Below, piece after piece: positions 16,012 to 23,529 of a stretch of DNA of 23,561 bases. Origin of the DNA: an uncultured Bacilli bacterium (GTDB lineage Bacteria > Bacillota_I > Bacilli_A > RF39 > UBA660). The DNA is taken from NCBI GenBank assembly GCA_934167485.1, contig CAKPKL010000015.1, forward strand, positions 1 to 23,561, given 5' to 3'. The notes under the pieces were generated by a model, which saw only the letters and a program-made list of their open reading frames with translations, did not search any database and had not been told where the DNA came from. A program made the position numbers and the translations under genes. Every line of letters begins with the position of its first letter. Positions within the stretch are counted from its first letter, which is position 1.

Positions 16012-16146
16012 TCCCCTAATGCGTCTAATTCTAACAACGCGTGGAATGTGAACTATGATGGCAGCTTGAGCTACTACGGCGTCGGCCGCGGCATCTTCTT
16101 TGGCGTTCGCCCAGTTATAACTGTCTTAAAATCTAAGCTAAATTAA
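16012..16146 (+). other. Second VR-like or template-like (TR) block, no start codon
   Basis: The frame SPNASNSNNAWNVNYDGSLS...GVRPVITVLKSKLN (stop 16144-16146) matches the end of the pilin. It is preceded in frame by a TAG near 15998 and by no start codon, so it is not a gene by itself. In the first 16 aligned codons, 7 bases differ from the pilin VR and 6 of these are A in this copy, as expected for a template. In the next part both copies carry mixed NNC codons, which suggests a diverged template or a displaced variable region. 16 of 29 codons end in C. Confidence 0.6.
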
Positions 16147-16154
16147 TAAATTCG

Positions 16155-16182
16155 AAAAACTAATAATTATGTTAGTTTTTTT
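16155..16182 (+). terminator. Intrinsic terminator after the second VR-like block
   Basis: The stem AAAACTAA/TTAGTTTT with an 8-base loop is followed by T. It is the first terminator after the pilin stop at 15772, so pilin, structured RNA and second block may share one transcript. Confidence 0.8.
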
Positions 16183-16186
16183 ATGA

Positions 16187-16215
16187 TTTACAATATTAAA
16201 GAATAATGTTATAAT
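16187..16215 (+). promoter_or_regulatory. Promoter of the alcohol dehydrogenase gene
   Basis: TTTACA (16187-16192), a 17-base spacer and TATAAT (16210-16215) lie just upstream of the start at 16241. Confidence 0.75.
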
Positions 16216-16240
16216 TTATACATATGATAGGAGGAATAAT

Positions 16241-17266
16241 ATGAAGTGTGTTGCACTTAAAGGGGTAAGAGAATTTGAAATAAAAGAAATAGAAGAACCA
16301 AAGAGTGATGGAGTAAATGTTATAATAGATGTTAAAACTGCAGGTATATGTGGTTCGGATATACATTATTGGGTATCTGGTGAACCTAAGGGACTTGTTT
16401 TAGGTCATGAGTACTGTGGTGTTGTAAAAGATCCAGGAAATAGAATAGATTTAAAGGCAGGAGATAGAGTTACAGCTTTACCAATATCTCCATGTGGTAA
16501 ATGTCATGCTTGTTTATCTGGTAATCCACAATATTGCATAGAAACTTGGACTAGAGCTACTGGACTTTCTTTAACTAATCCGGGTGCTTTAGCGCCTCAA
16601 ATGGCTATTAGACCTGATATGGTAATTAAGGTACCTGACAATGTCAGTAATGAGGAAGCTGCTATGGTTGAACCTACTGCTGTTGGATTACATGCTATAA
16701 GACTTGCTGATATTAAGGTAGGAGATAAGGTTTTAGTAATTGGTGGAGGTATTATTGGTTTAGTATCTGCTATGTTTGCTAAAATGGAAGGTGCAAGTTA
16801 TGTAGCAATATCTGAGACAAATGAATCTCGTGGAAAGAAAGCAGTTTCACTTGGTGTAGCTGATGAATATTTAAATGCATTAGATCCTAAGTTTTTAGAA
16901 AATGTTATGTCTAAAACTATATGTGGATTTGATAAAGTTATAGATTGTTCTGGTAATTCAGGAGCAGTTACAAGTGCATTTATGGCATCTAAGACAGGTG
17001 GAGTAGTAGTTCTTGTTGGAGTTTCTTTGGAACCTATTACTATTCCAACAGTAATAGCAGTTATGCATGAATTAAAAGTTCAGGGAGCTATTGCATATAC
17101 TAAAGAAGAATTTAAAACTTGTATAGATTTAATATCTAATAAACAAATAAATGTTCTTAAATTCTTAGATAGTGTTGTTGGATTAAAAGATGTACAAGCA
17201 TCTTATGAAAAACTTACAAATGGTACTACAGATGCAGTAAAAATAATTGTAGATCCAAATAAATAA
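16241..17266 (+). CDS. Zinc-dependent medium-chain alcohol/polyol dehydrogenase
   Basis: 341 residues, full length for the sorbitol/threonine dehydrogenase branch. It oxidises a secondary alcohol or polyol with NAD(P)+. Catalytic zinc ligands are Cys37 in GICGSD, His56-Glu57 in GHEYCG and probably Glu144. The structural zinc site is Cys85, 88, 91 and 99 (CGKCHACLSGNPQYC). The Rossmann motif is GGGIIG (168-173), and the acidic Glu after the second strand (AISETN) favours NAD+. AGGAGG at 16229-16234 and a strong promoter precede it. gpsA follows 13 bases later, so a polyol or glycerol-phosphate link is possible, but the substrate cannot be fixed from sequence. Confidence 0.9.
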   Translation: MKCVALKGVREFEIKEIEEPKSDGVNVIIDVKTAGICGSDIHYWVSGEPKGLVLGHEYCGVVKDPGNRIDLKAGDRVTALPISPCGKCHACLSGNPQYCIETWTRATGLSLTNPGALAPQMAIRPDMVIKVPDNVSNEEAAMVEPTAVGLHAIRLADIKVGDKVLVIGGGIIGLVSAMFAKMEGASYVAISETNESRGKKAVSLGVADEYLNALDPKFLENVMSKTICGFDKVIDCSGNSGAVTSAFMASKTGGVVVLVGVSLEPITIPTVIAVMHELKVQGAIAYTKEEFKTCIDLISNKQINVLKFLDSVVGLKDVQASYEKLTNGTTDAVKIIVDPNK

Positions 17267-17279
17267 TAAAGGAGAATTT

Positions 17280-18248
17280 ATGAAAGTCACAATACTTGGT
17301 ACAGGAGCATATGGTCTTGCTTTATCATCAATATTAGTTGAGAATAATAATGAAGTTGTTTTATGGACTAGTTTTGAAGAAGAGAAAAGTGAACTTATAA
17401 ATACTAAGACTAGTTCAAAATTAAAAGGTTTTAAGTTAAATAAAAATATTAATGTAACTACTAATTTAGAAGAAGCAATTAATTTAAGTACTTTAATAGT
17501 ACTAGCAATACCAACTGCTTTTATAACTGATGTATGTAAAAGATTAAAAAAATATATTAAACCAAATCAACATATTTGTATAGCAAGTAAAGGTATTGAA
17601 CAAGGAACTTGTTTATTTATACATGATATGGTAAAAAAACAAATTCAAACAAAAAATATTGGAGCTATATCTGGGCCTAGTTTTGCGATTGATTTAATAA
17701 AGAAGGTTCCTGTAGGATTATCTTTAGCATCCAAAAATAAGAAAACAATAAATATAATAGAAACTGCATTTTGCAATGATCATTTTAAGTTATATCCAAC
17801 TGATGATATAATTGGAATAGAAGTATGTGGTTCTGTTAAAAATATAATCGCACTTGCATCTGGTATGGTGGATGGTATGGGATACCCCATATCAACACAG
17901 GCTTTATTAATAACTGAATCACTCCATGATATAAAAGCTTTAATACATGCTTTGGGTGGTTCTAAAAAAACTGTTTTATCTTTTGCTGGTTTTGGAGATA
18001 TTTTACTTACTTGTACTAGTGAAAAAAGTAGAAATTATTGTTATGGTAAATTAATAGGACAGGGTGTAAGTAATAAAGAATTAGAGCATTTTAAAAGTTC
18101 TAATACAGTAGAAGGGTTATATACTTTAAAGAGTATATATAAATTGATTAAAAACAAAAAAATTAGTATACCTACAATAGATATTATTTATGATATAGTT
18201 TTTAATGAAGAAAAAATTGATAGATTAATTGAATATTTAATGATTTGA
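17280..18248 (+). CDS. gpsA: Glycerol-3-phosphate dehydrogenase [NAD(P)+]
   Basis: 322 residues. It reduces dihydroxyacetone phosphate to sn-glycerol 3-phosphate, the backbone for membrane phospholipids, in the cytoplasm. Motifs seen: the nucleotide-binding loop GTGAYG (7-12; most members have W where Tyr11 stands), ASKG with Lys104, ISGPSFA (130-136), catalytic Lys187 in GSVKNIIALASG, and GFGDILLTCTS (237-247) with Asp240. It is slightly shorter than the usual ~335 but complete. It lies 13 bases after the alcohol dehydrogenase with AAGGAG before the ATG, so the two are cotranscribed. It is not in its frequent place beside der/engA. Confidence 0.92.
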   Translation: MKVTILGTGAYGLALSSILVENNNEVVLWTSFEEEKSELINTKTSSKLKGFKLNKNINVTTNLEEAINLSTLIVLAIPTAFITDVCKRLKKYIKPNQHICIASKGIEQGTCLFIHDMVKKQIQTKNIGAISGPSFAIDLIKKVPVGLSLASKNKKTINIIETAFCNDHFKLYPTDDIIGIEVCGSVKNIIALASGMVDGMGYPISTQALLITESLHDIKALIHALGGSKKTVLSFAGFGDILLTCTSEKSRNYCYGKLIGQGVSNKELEHFKSSNTVEGLYTLKSIYKLIKNKKISIPTIDIIYDIVFNEEKIDRLIEYLMI

Positions 18249-18304
18249 CAAAGTATTGTTTTTGAACTAAAATAAAGGTGTATTAAAAACACAAAGAGGT
18301 TTAT

Positions 18305-18880
18305 ATGAAAATAGAAGTAAAGAGTGTTATAGGTATTATCACTATTATAGATGGTATTGTTAATGTATTAACAAAAAATAATAAATTAATAATAATAGAT
18401 TGTGATAATGACATAGATTATATTAATAGTACTTATATTAAAAATGAGATAAATAATAATATAAATTTAAAGCAATGTTATACCTTTTGTAATAAAGAAA
18501 AAGATAAATTAGTTGTTTCAATAATATATTTAGATATAGTTAATATAAATGATTTTAAATTAAGTAATGAGGATTATAAATTTATATCAATAAATAATTT
18601 GAAAAATAAGTATACAGATAAAATGTTAGAACAATTAAAACAGGAATTGGTGCTTTTTAGTACTATTAAGAAATTATATCCTGGTGAATTTGTATTACCG
18701 GAACTTCAAAAATTGTATGAAAATATTTTAAATACTAAGTATGATCGTAGAAATTTTAGAAAAAAATTTATAAGATTAGGTATTATAGAAGAACTTGATA
18801 GATATACTGAGAGTAGGTGTGGTAGACCTGCAAAGTTATATAAGTTTAAAGAAATAGAAGAAGATAAAGTGTTACTTTAG
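18305..18880 (+). CDS. NrtR-like winged-helix regulator with degenerate Nudix domain
   Basis: 191 residues. The C-terminal part (about 118-183) is the winged-helix domain of Nudix-related regulators: LYPGEFVLPELQKLYENIL, DRRNFRKKF, LGIIEELD and RPAKLYKF. The N-terminal ~110 residues are where the Nudix domain should be, but it is short and has no Nudix box (GX5EX7REXXEEXG), so hydrolase activity is unlikely. In the family the Nudix part senses NAD-related metabolites such as ADP-ribose; here the ligand is unknown. AGAGG precedes the ATG at 18305. A 42-residue membrane peptide gene starts 9 bases after its stop. Confidence 0.78.
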   Translation: MKIEVKSVIGIITIIDGIVNVLTKNNKLIIIDCDNDIDYINSTYIKNEINNNINLKQCYTFCNKEKDKLVVSIIYLDIVNINDFKLSNEDYKFISINNLKNKYTDKMLEQLKQELVLFSTIKKLYPGEFVLPELQKLYENILNTKYDRRNFRKKFIRLGIIEELDRYTESRCGRPAKLYKFKEIEEDKVLL

Positions 18881-18889
18881 GAGGTAGTT

Positions 18890-19018
18890 ATGGCTAAATG
18901 GGGAGTAAGATCAATGTTTTGGTATGTATTAATACTTATAGTAGCATTTTGTATTTCTTTAGTTTATTATTCTAATTTTATGAATGATCCTGCTATACAA
19001 AGAATATTTTTTGAATAG
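18890..19018 (+). CDS. 42-residue single-helix membrane peptide
   Basis: ATG 18890 has a perfect AGGAGG (18879-18884) five bases upstream, overlapping the end of the NrtR-like gene. The product starts MAKWGVRSMFW, has one membrane helix (about 11-28, YVLILIVAFCISLVYY) and ends MNDPAIQRIFFE. The strong ribosome binding site and tight spacing argue for a real gene despite its size. I recognise no family. It is the last gene before the str operon promoter. Confidence 0.65.
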   Translation: MAKWGVRSMFWYVLILIVAFCISLVYYSNFMNDPAIQRIFFE

Positions 19019-19052
19019 TGTGTAAAAATTTAATTATTTTATTATAAAAGTG

Positions 19053-19081
19053 TTGACTTTAATATGATTAAATGATATATT
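19053..19081 (+). promoter_or_regulatory. Promoter of the str operon
   Basis: TTGACT (19053-19058), a 17-base spacer and TATATT (19076-19081) lie before rpsL. Confidence 0.8.
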
Positions 19082-19099
19082 ATTTAAGGTTTTAATTGA

Positions 19100-19155
19100 G
19101 ATTTGCTCTTTTGCAAATCTTTAATTAGGATAAATTTGAAACACCTGGAAGTGTG
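19100..19155 (+). promoter_or_regulatory. Structured leader of rpsL
   Basis: GATTTGC/GCAAATC (19100-19119, loop TCTTTT) is a clear hairpin in the 5' leader, and ACAC/GTGT (about 19141-19154) a second small one. There is no T run, so it is not a terminator. It may be a ribosomal-protein autoregulatory site, but I cannot match it to a known one. Confidence 0.4.
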
Positions 19156-19173
19156 TAAAGAAAGGAGATATTT

Positions 19174-19590
19174 ATGCCAACAATAAATCAATTAGTTAGA
19201 AAGAATAGATCTAAGAAGACTAAAAAGAGTAAATCACCTGTTTTAAATATTGGATATAACAGTAAAGATAAAGTACAAACAAATAAAACAGCTCCACAAA
19301 AACGTGGTGTATGTACTCGTGTTGGAACAATGACACCAAAGAAACCAAACTCAGCATTAAGAAAGTATGCCCGTGTTAGACTTTCAAATAATATGGAGGT
19401 TACAGCATACATACCTGGGGAAGGACATAATTTACAAGAGCACAGTGTTGTTTTAATACGTGGTGGACGTGTTAAAGACTTAATCGGTGTTCGTTATCAC
19501 ATTGTTCGTGGAACACTTGATACAGCTGGTATTGAAAAACGTCGTAAAGGACGTAGTAAATACGGAACTAAAAAACCAAAAACTAAATAA
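19174..19590 (+). CDS. rpsL: 30S ribosomal protein S12
   Basis: 138 residues. S12 lies at the decoding centre of the 30S subunit and controls accuracy. Hallmarks are TPKKPNSALRK (54-64), PGEGHNLQEHS (81-91) and RGGRVKDL (96-103). Lys56 and Lys101, equivalent to E. coli Lys42 and Lys87, are conserved. The next residue of interest is unusual: KDLIGVRYH has Ile104 where nearly all S12 have Pro (E. coli Pro90). The N-terminus has the longer Gram-positive insertion (TKKSKSPVLNIGYNSKDK). AAGGAG sets the start, and rpsG follows 20 bases on. It uses more CGT codons than the accessory genes, as expected for high expression. Confidence 0.98.
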   Translation: MPTINQLVRKNRSKKTKKSKSPVLNIGYNSKDKVQTNKTAPQKRGVCTRVGTMTPKKPNSALRKYARVRLSNNMEVTAYIPGEGHNLQEHSVVLIRGGRVKDLIGVRYHIVRGTLDTAGIEKRRKGRSKYGTKKPKTK

Positions 19591-19610
19591 TAAATAAGGA
19601 GGAAAAGAAT

Positions 19611-20078
19611 ATGCGTAAGAGACGTGCAGTAAAAAGAGACGTTTTAGCAGATCCTATATATAATTCTAAATTAGTTACTAAAATCATAAATTCAATTATG
19701 TATGATGGTAAAAAAGGAATTGCTCAAACAATTTTCTATGATGCTATGGAAATAGTAAAAGAAAAAACTAATCAAGAACCAATGGACGTTTTAAATAAAG
19801 CTTTAGAGAATATAATGCCTCAATTAGAAGTTAAATCTCGTCGTGTAGGTGGAGCTAACTATCAAGTGCCTATTGAAGTTAAAGCTGACCGTAAACAAGC
19901 TTTAGGAATTCGTTGGTTAATAAATTATGCAAGATTACGTGGTGGTCATTCTATGGCTGAAAATCTTGCTAATGAAATAATTGATGCATCTAATGGAACT
20001 GGTGCAGCAGTTAAAAAACGTGAAGAAACTCACAGAATGGCAGAAGCTAATAAAGCATTCGCTCATTATAGATGGTAA
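19611..20078 (+). CDS. rpsG: 30S ribosomal protein S7
   Basis: 155 residues, the usual bacterial length. S7 nucleates assembly of the 30S head and contacts the E-site tRNA. Clear family blocks are MRKRRAVKRDVLADPIYNS, VGGANYQVPIEV, ALGIRWLINYAR and the C-terminal KREETHRMAEANKAFAHYRW. AAGGAGG precedes the ATG. It is second gene of the str operon, 20 bases after rpsL and 18 before fusA. In E. coli S7 represses this operon by binding between rpsL and rpsG; here that gap is too short for such a site. Confidence 0.98.
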   Translation: MRKRRAVKRDVLADPIYNSKLVTKIINSIMYDGKKGIAQTIFYDAMEIVKEKTNQEPMDVLNKALENIMPQLEVKSRRVGGANYQVPIEVKADRKQALGIRWLINYARLRGGHSMAENLANEIIDASNGTGAAVKKREETHRMAEANKAFAHYRW

Positions 20079-20096
20079 TAAGAAAGGAAATAAAGT

Positions 20097-22166
20097 ATGG
20101 CTCGTGAATATAGTCTAGAAAATACACGTAACATAGGAATAATGGCTCACATTGATGCTGGTAAAACAACATTTACTGAGCGTGTATTATTCCATACTGG
20201 TAAAATCCATAAAATTGGTGAAACTCATGATGGTGAATCACAAATGGACTGGATGGCACAAGAACAAGAACGTGGTATTACAATAACTTCAGCTGCCACT
20301 ACTGCTTACTGGAATAAGCATAGATTAAATATAATCGATACTCCAGGGCACGTAGATTTTACAGTTGAAGTATCAAGAAGTCTTCGTGTACTTGATGGTG
20401 CAATTGCACTTTTGGATGCACAAGCAGGAGTTGAACCTCAAACTGAAACAGTATGGCGTCAGGCTACTGAATTTAAGGTTCCAAGAATGATTTTCTGTAA
20501 TAAAATGGACAAAATGGGTGCTAGTTTTGAATATAGTTTATCTACTATAGATTCAAGACTTGGTGTTAATGCTAAGCCTATACAATGGCCAATTGGAGCA
20601 GAAAATGAATTTGATGGAATTATAGATTTAGTTACTAAAAAAGCTTATCATTATGATCACGATCAACATGAAAATCCAACTGAAATTGATATTCCTGAGG
20701 ATTTAGTAGATGTTGTAGAAGAGAAACGTAATGATTTAATTGAAGCTGTTGCTGAATTTGATGATGAATTAATGGAAAAATACTTAGAAGGAGAAGAAGT
20801 TAGTGTAGATTTAATTAAACGTGCAATTCGTAAAGGTACACTTGCTGTTGAATTCTTCCCAGTATTATGTGGTACTGCATTAGGAAATACTGGTGTTAAA
20901 TTAGCACTTGATGCAGTAATTGATTACTTACCAAGCCCAATTGATGTAGAATCTATTAAGGGTGTAGATTTAGATGGTAATGAAATAGAAAGACATCCAA
21001 AAGATTCTGAACCATTCTCAGCTTTAGCATTCAAAATAATGACAGATCCATTTGTAGGAAGACTTTCTTTCTTCAGAGTTTATTCTGGACATTTAACAAG
21101 TGGTTCTTATGTATTAAATGCTACTAAGAATGTAAAAGAAAGAATAGGACGTATATTACTTATGCATGCTAATAACCGTACAGAAATAACTGAAGTATGG
21201 ACTGGTGATATAGCTGCAGCAGTAGGTCTTAAAAATACAACAACTGGAGATACTTTATGTGATGAAAAGAAACCTTGTATTCTAGAATCTATGGTATTCC
21301 CAGAACCAGTTATTGAACTTGCAGTTGAACCAAAATCAAAAGCAGATCAAGATAAAATGGCTATAGCTCTTCAAAAATTATCTGAAGAAGATCCAACATT
21401 TAGAGCTTCAACAAACCATGAAACTGGTCAAACTATTATAGCTGGAATGGGTGAGTTACACCTTGACATCATTGTAGACCGTATGAAAAGAGAATTTAAT
21501 GTAGAGGCTAATATTGGTCAACCTCAAGTTGCTTATCGTGAAACAATTACACAAGCTGCTGAATGTGAAGGTAAATACATTAAACAATCAGGTGGTCGTG
21601 GACAATACGGACATGTTAAGATTAAATTCGAACCAAATCCAGGAAAAGGATATGAATTCGTTGATGCTATCGTTGGTGGTGTAGTTCCTCGTGAATATAT
21701 ACCTGTAACTGATAAAGGATTACAAGATGCACTTAAAACTGGTGTTCTTGCTGGATTCCCAATGATAGATGTTAAAGCTACATTATTTGATGGATCATAC
21801 CATGAGGTAGACTCATCAGAAATGGCATTTAAAGTTGCTGCTTCTTTAGCTCTTAAAGATGCTAAAACTAAATGTAAAGCAGTTCTTCTTGAACCAATCA
21901 TGAAAGTACAAGTTGTTGTACCAGATGAGTATTTAGGAAATGTTATGGGAGATATTACATCTCGTCGTGGACGTCCTATGGGTCAAGAATCTCGTGGTAA
22001 TGCACTTGCAATTGATGCAATGGTACCACTTTCAGAAATGTTTGGATATGCTACATCACTTCGTAGTAATACTCAAGGTCGTGGAAATTTCGTTATGGAA
22101 TTTGATCACTATGAAGAGGTTCCAAGAAACATTGCTGAAGAAGTAATTAAGAAAAATGGAAATTAG
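20097..22166 (+). CDS. fusA: Elongation factor G
   Basis: 689 residues, full length. This GTPase drives translocation of tRNAs and mRNA and helps recycle ribosomes. GTPase motifs: AHIDAGKT (17-24), RGITITSAAT (switch I), DTPGHVDF and NKMD. Domain IV carries GGRGQYGHVKIKFEP and GGVVPREYIP, and domain V ends with SRRGRPMGQESRGN. All motifs look normal, including the translocation loops. It is third gene of the str operon with AGAAAGGA as ribosome binding site. A 13-bp hairpin without a T run follows, then a separate promoter for tuf. Confidence 0.98.
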   Translation: MAREYSLENTRNIGIMAHIDAGKTTFTERVLFHTGKIHKIGETHDGESQMDWMAQEQERGITITSAATTAYWNKHRLNIIDTPGHVDFTVEVSRSLRVLDGAIALLDAQAGVEPQTETVWRQATEFKVPRMIFCNKMDKMGASFEYSLSTIDSRLGVNAKPIQWPIGAENEFDGIIDLVTKKAYHYDHDQHENPTEIDIPEDLVDVVEEKRNDLIEAVAEFDDELMEKYLEGEEVSVDLIKRAIRKGTLAVEFFPVLCGTALGNTGVKLALDAVIDYLPSPIDVESIKGVDLDGNEIERHPKDSEPFSALAFKIMTDPFVGRLSFFRVYSGHLTSGSYVLNATKNVKERIGRILLMHANNRTEITEVWTGDIAAAVGLKNTTTGDTLCDEKKPCILESMVFPEPVIELAVEPKSKADQDKMAIALQKLSEEDPTFRASTNHETGQTIIAGMGELHLDIIVDRMKREFNVEANIGQPQVAYRETITQAAECEGKYIKQSGGRGQYGHVKIKFEPNPGKGYEFVDAIVGGVVPREYIPVTDKGLQDALKTGVLAGFPMIDVKATLFDGSYHEVDSSEMAFKVAASLALKDAKTKCKAVLLEPIMKVQVVVPDEYLGNVMGDITSRRGRPMGQESRGNALAIDAMVPLSEMFGYATSLRSNTQGRGNFVMEFDHYEEVPRNIAEEVIKKNGN

Positions 22167-22170
22167 TAAT

Positions 22171-22199
22171 TTATGAAGAAGTACTTTACTTCTTCATAA
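22171..22199 (+). other. Hairpin between fusA and tuf
   Basis: TTATGAAGAAGTA and TACTTCTTCATAA form a perfect 13-bp stem with loop CTT. No T run follows, so it is not a classic terminator. It may stabilise or process the fusA-tuf mRNA, or reduce readthrough. Confidence 0.7.
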
Positions 22200-22217
22200 A
22201 TAAATTTCAAAAAAGTA

Positions 22218-22246
22218 TTGATATTTTTTGCTAATTGATATAAAAT
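22218..22246 (+). promoter_or_regulatory. Probable tuf promoter
   Basis: TTGATA (22218-22223) is followed at 17 bases by TAAAAT (22241-22246); TATAAA at 22239 is an alternative -10 with a 15-base spacer. This would give tuf extra expression beyond the str operon transcript. Confidence 0.6.
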
Positions 22247-22278
22247 ATTATTGTATTTAAATAAAGGAGGAAATAAAT

Positions 22279-23463
22279 ATGGCAAAAGCAAAATATGATC
22301 GTTCAAAACCACATGTTAACATTGGTACAATTGGACACGTAGATCACGGTAAAACAACTTTAACAGCTGCTATTACTAGTGTTCTATCTAAAAAAGGTTT
22401 AGCTAAATTCGAAGGATATGCTGATATCGATAAAGCACCTGAAGAAAGAGAACGTGGTATTACTATAAATACTGCACACGTTGAGTATGAAACTGACAAA
22501 CGTCATTATGCTCACGTTGACTGCCCAGGACATGCTGACTATGTTAAAAACATGATTACTGGTGCTGCTCAAATGGACGGAGCTATTCTTGTTATAGCTG
22601 CTACAGATGGACCTATGGCTCAAACTCGTGAACATATCTTATTATCACGTCAAGTAGGAGTACCTCGTATGGTTGTATTCTTAAATAAATGTGATATGGT
22701 TGATGACGAAGAGTTATTAGACTTAGTTGAAATGGAAGTTCGTGAATTATTAAGCGAATATGGATACGATGGAGATAATACTCCAATAATTCGTGGTTCT
22801 GCTTTAAAAGCTCTTGAAGGAGATGCTAAATATGAAGAAAAAATTCTTGAACTTATGGATGCAGTTGATAACTGGATAGAAACTCCAGCTAGAGATACTG
22901 ATAAACCATTCTTAATGCCAATTGAAGACGTTTTCACAATTACTGGACGTGGAACAGTTGTTACTGGACGTGTTGAACGTGGACAATTAAGATTAAATGA
23001 CGAAGTTGAAATCGTTGGTTTAAAAGAAACTAAGAAAACTGTTGTTACAGGAATAGAAATGTTTAGAAAATCACTTGATTATGCTGAATGTGGAGATAAT
23101 GCTGGTGTATTATTACGTGGTATTTCTCGTGAAGATGTTGAACGTGGTCAAGTATTAGCTAAACCAGGAAGTGTTACACCTCATACTAAGTTTAAAGCAC
23201 AAGTTTATGTTTTAACTAAAGAAGAAGGTGGAAGACATACTCCATTCTTCAGTAACTATCGTCCACAATTCTATTTCAGAACTACAGACGTTACTGGTGT
23301 TATTGAATTACCAGAAGGTGTTGAAATGGTTATGCCTGGAGACAATGTTGAAATGACAGTTGAATTAATAGCTCCAATCGCTATTGAAAACGGAACTAAA
23401 TTCTCAATCCGTGAAGGTGGTAGAACAGTTGGTTCTGGATCAATTTCAGAAATTATTAAATAA
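22279..23463 (+). CDS. tuf: Elongation factor Tu
   Basis: 394 residues. EF-Tu with GTP brings aminoacyl-tRNA to the ribosome. Motifs: GHVDHGKT (19-26), RGITINTAHVEYET, DCPGHADY, NKCDMVDD and SALKALEGD in the G domain; GRGTVVTGRVERG in domain 2; and GGRHTPFFSNYRPQFYFRTTDVTG in domain 3. It is complete and typical. AAAGGAGG precedes the ATG, a promoter lies in the gap after fusA, and a strong terminator ends it. Gene order rpsL-rpsG-fusA-tuf is the ancestral str operon. Confidence 0.99.
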   Translation: MAKAKYDRSKPHVNIGTIGHVDHGKTTLTAAITSVLSKKGLAKFEGYADIDKAPEERERGITINTAHVEYETDKRHYAHVDCPGHADYVKNMITGAAQMDGAILVIAATDGPMAQTREHILLSRQVGVPRMVVFLNKCDMVDDEELLDLVEMEVRELLSEYGYDGDNTPIIRGSALKALEGDAKYEEKILELMDAVDNWIETPARDTDKPFLMPIEDVFTITGRGTVVTGRVERGQLRLNDEVEIVGLKETKKTVVTGIEMFRKSLDYAECGDNAGVLLRGISREDVERGQVLAKPGSVTPHTKFKAQVYVLTKEEGGRHTPFFSNYRPQFYFRTTDVTGVIELPEGVEMVMPGDNVEMTVELIAPIAIENGTKFSIREGGRTVGSGSISEIIK

Positions 23464-23503
23464 TTAAAAGTAAGTTTATCTTACTTTCCTAAATTGAAAT
23501 TTC

Positions 23504-23529
23504 AACCGCACCAGTAGGTGTGGTTTTTT
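23504..23529 (+). terminator. Intrinsic terminator of tuf
   Basis: AACCGCACC pairs with GGTGTGGTT (9 pairs, one G-T; loop AGTA) and runs into six T. A smaller hairpin AAAGTAAG/CTTACTTT (about 23467-23487) lies between it and the stop codon. Confidence 0.9.

Noticed and set aside
14600..16240. A DGR reverse transcriptase or Avd accessory gene near the variable blocks
   Set aside because: No reading frame in the window has reverse transcriptase motifs (such as a YxDD-type catalytic box), and the DNA between the pilin and the dehydrogenase has no ORF of useful size. The DGR claim therefore rests on the repeat pattern only.
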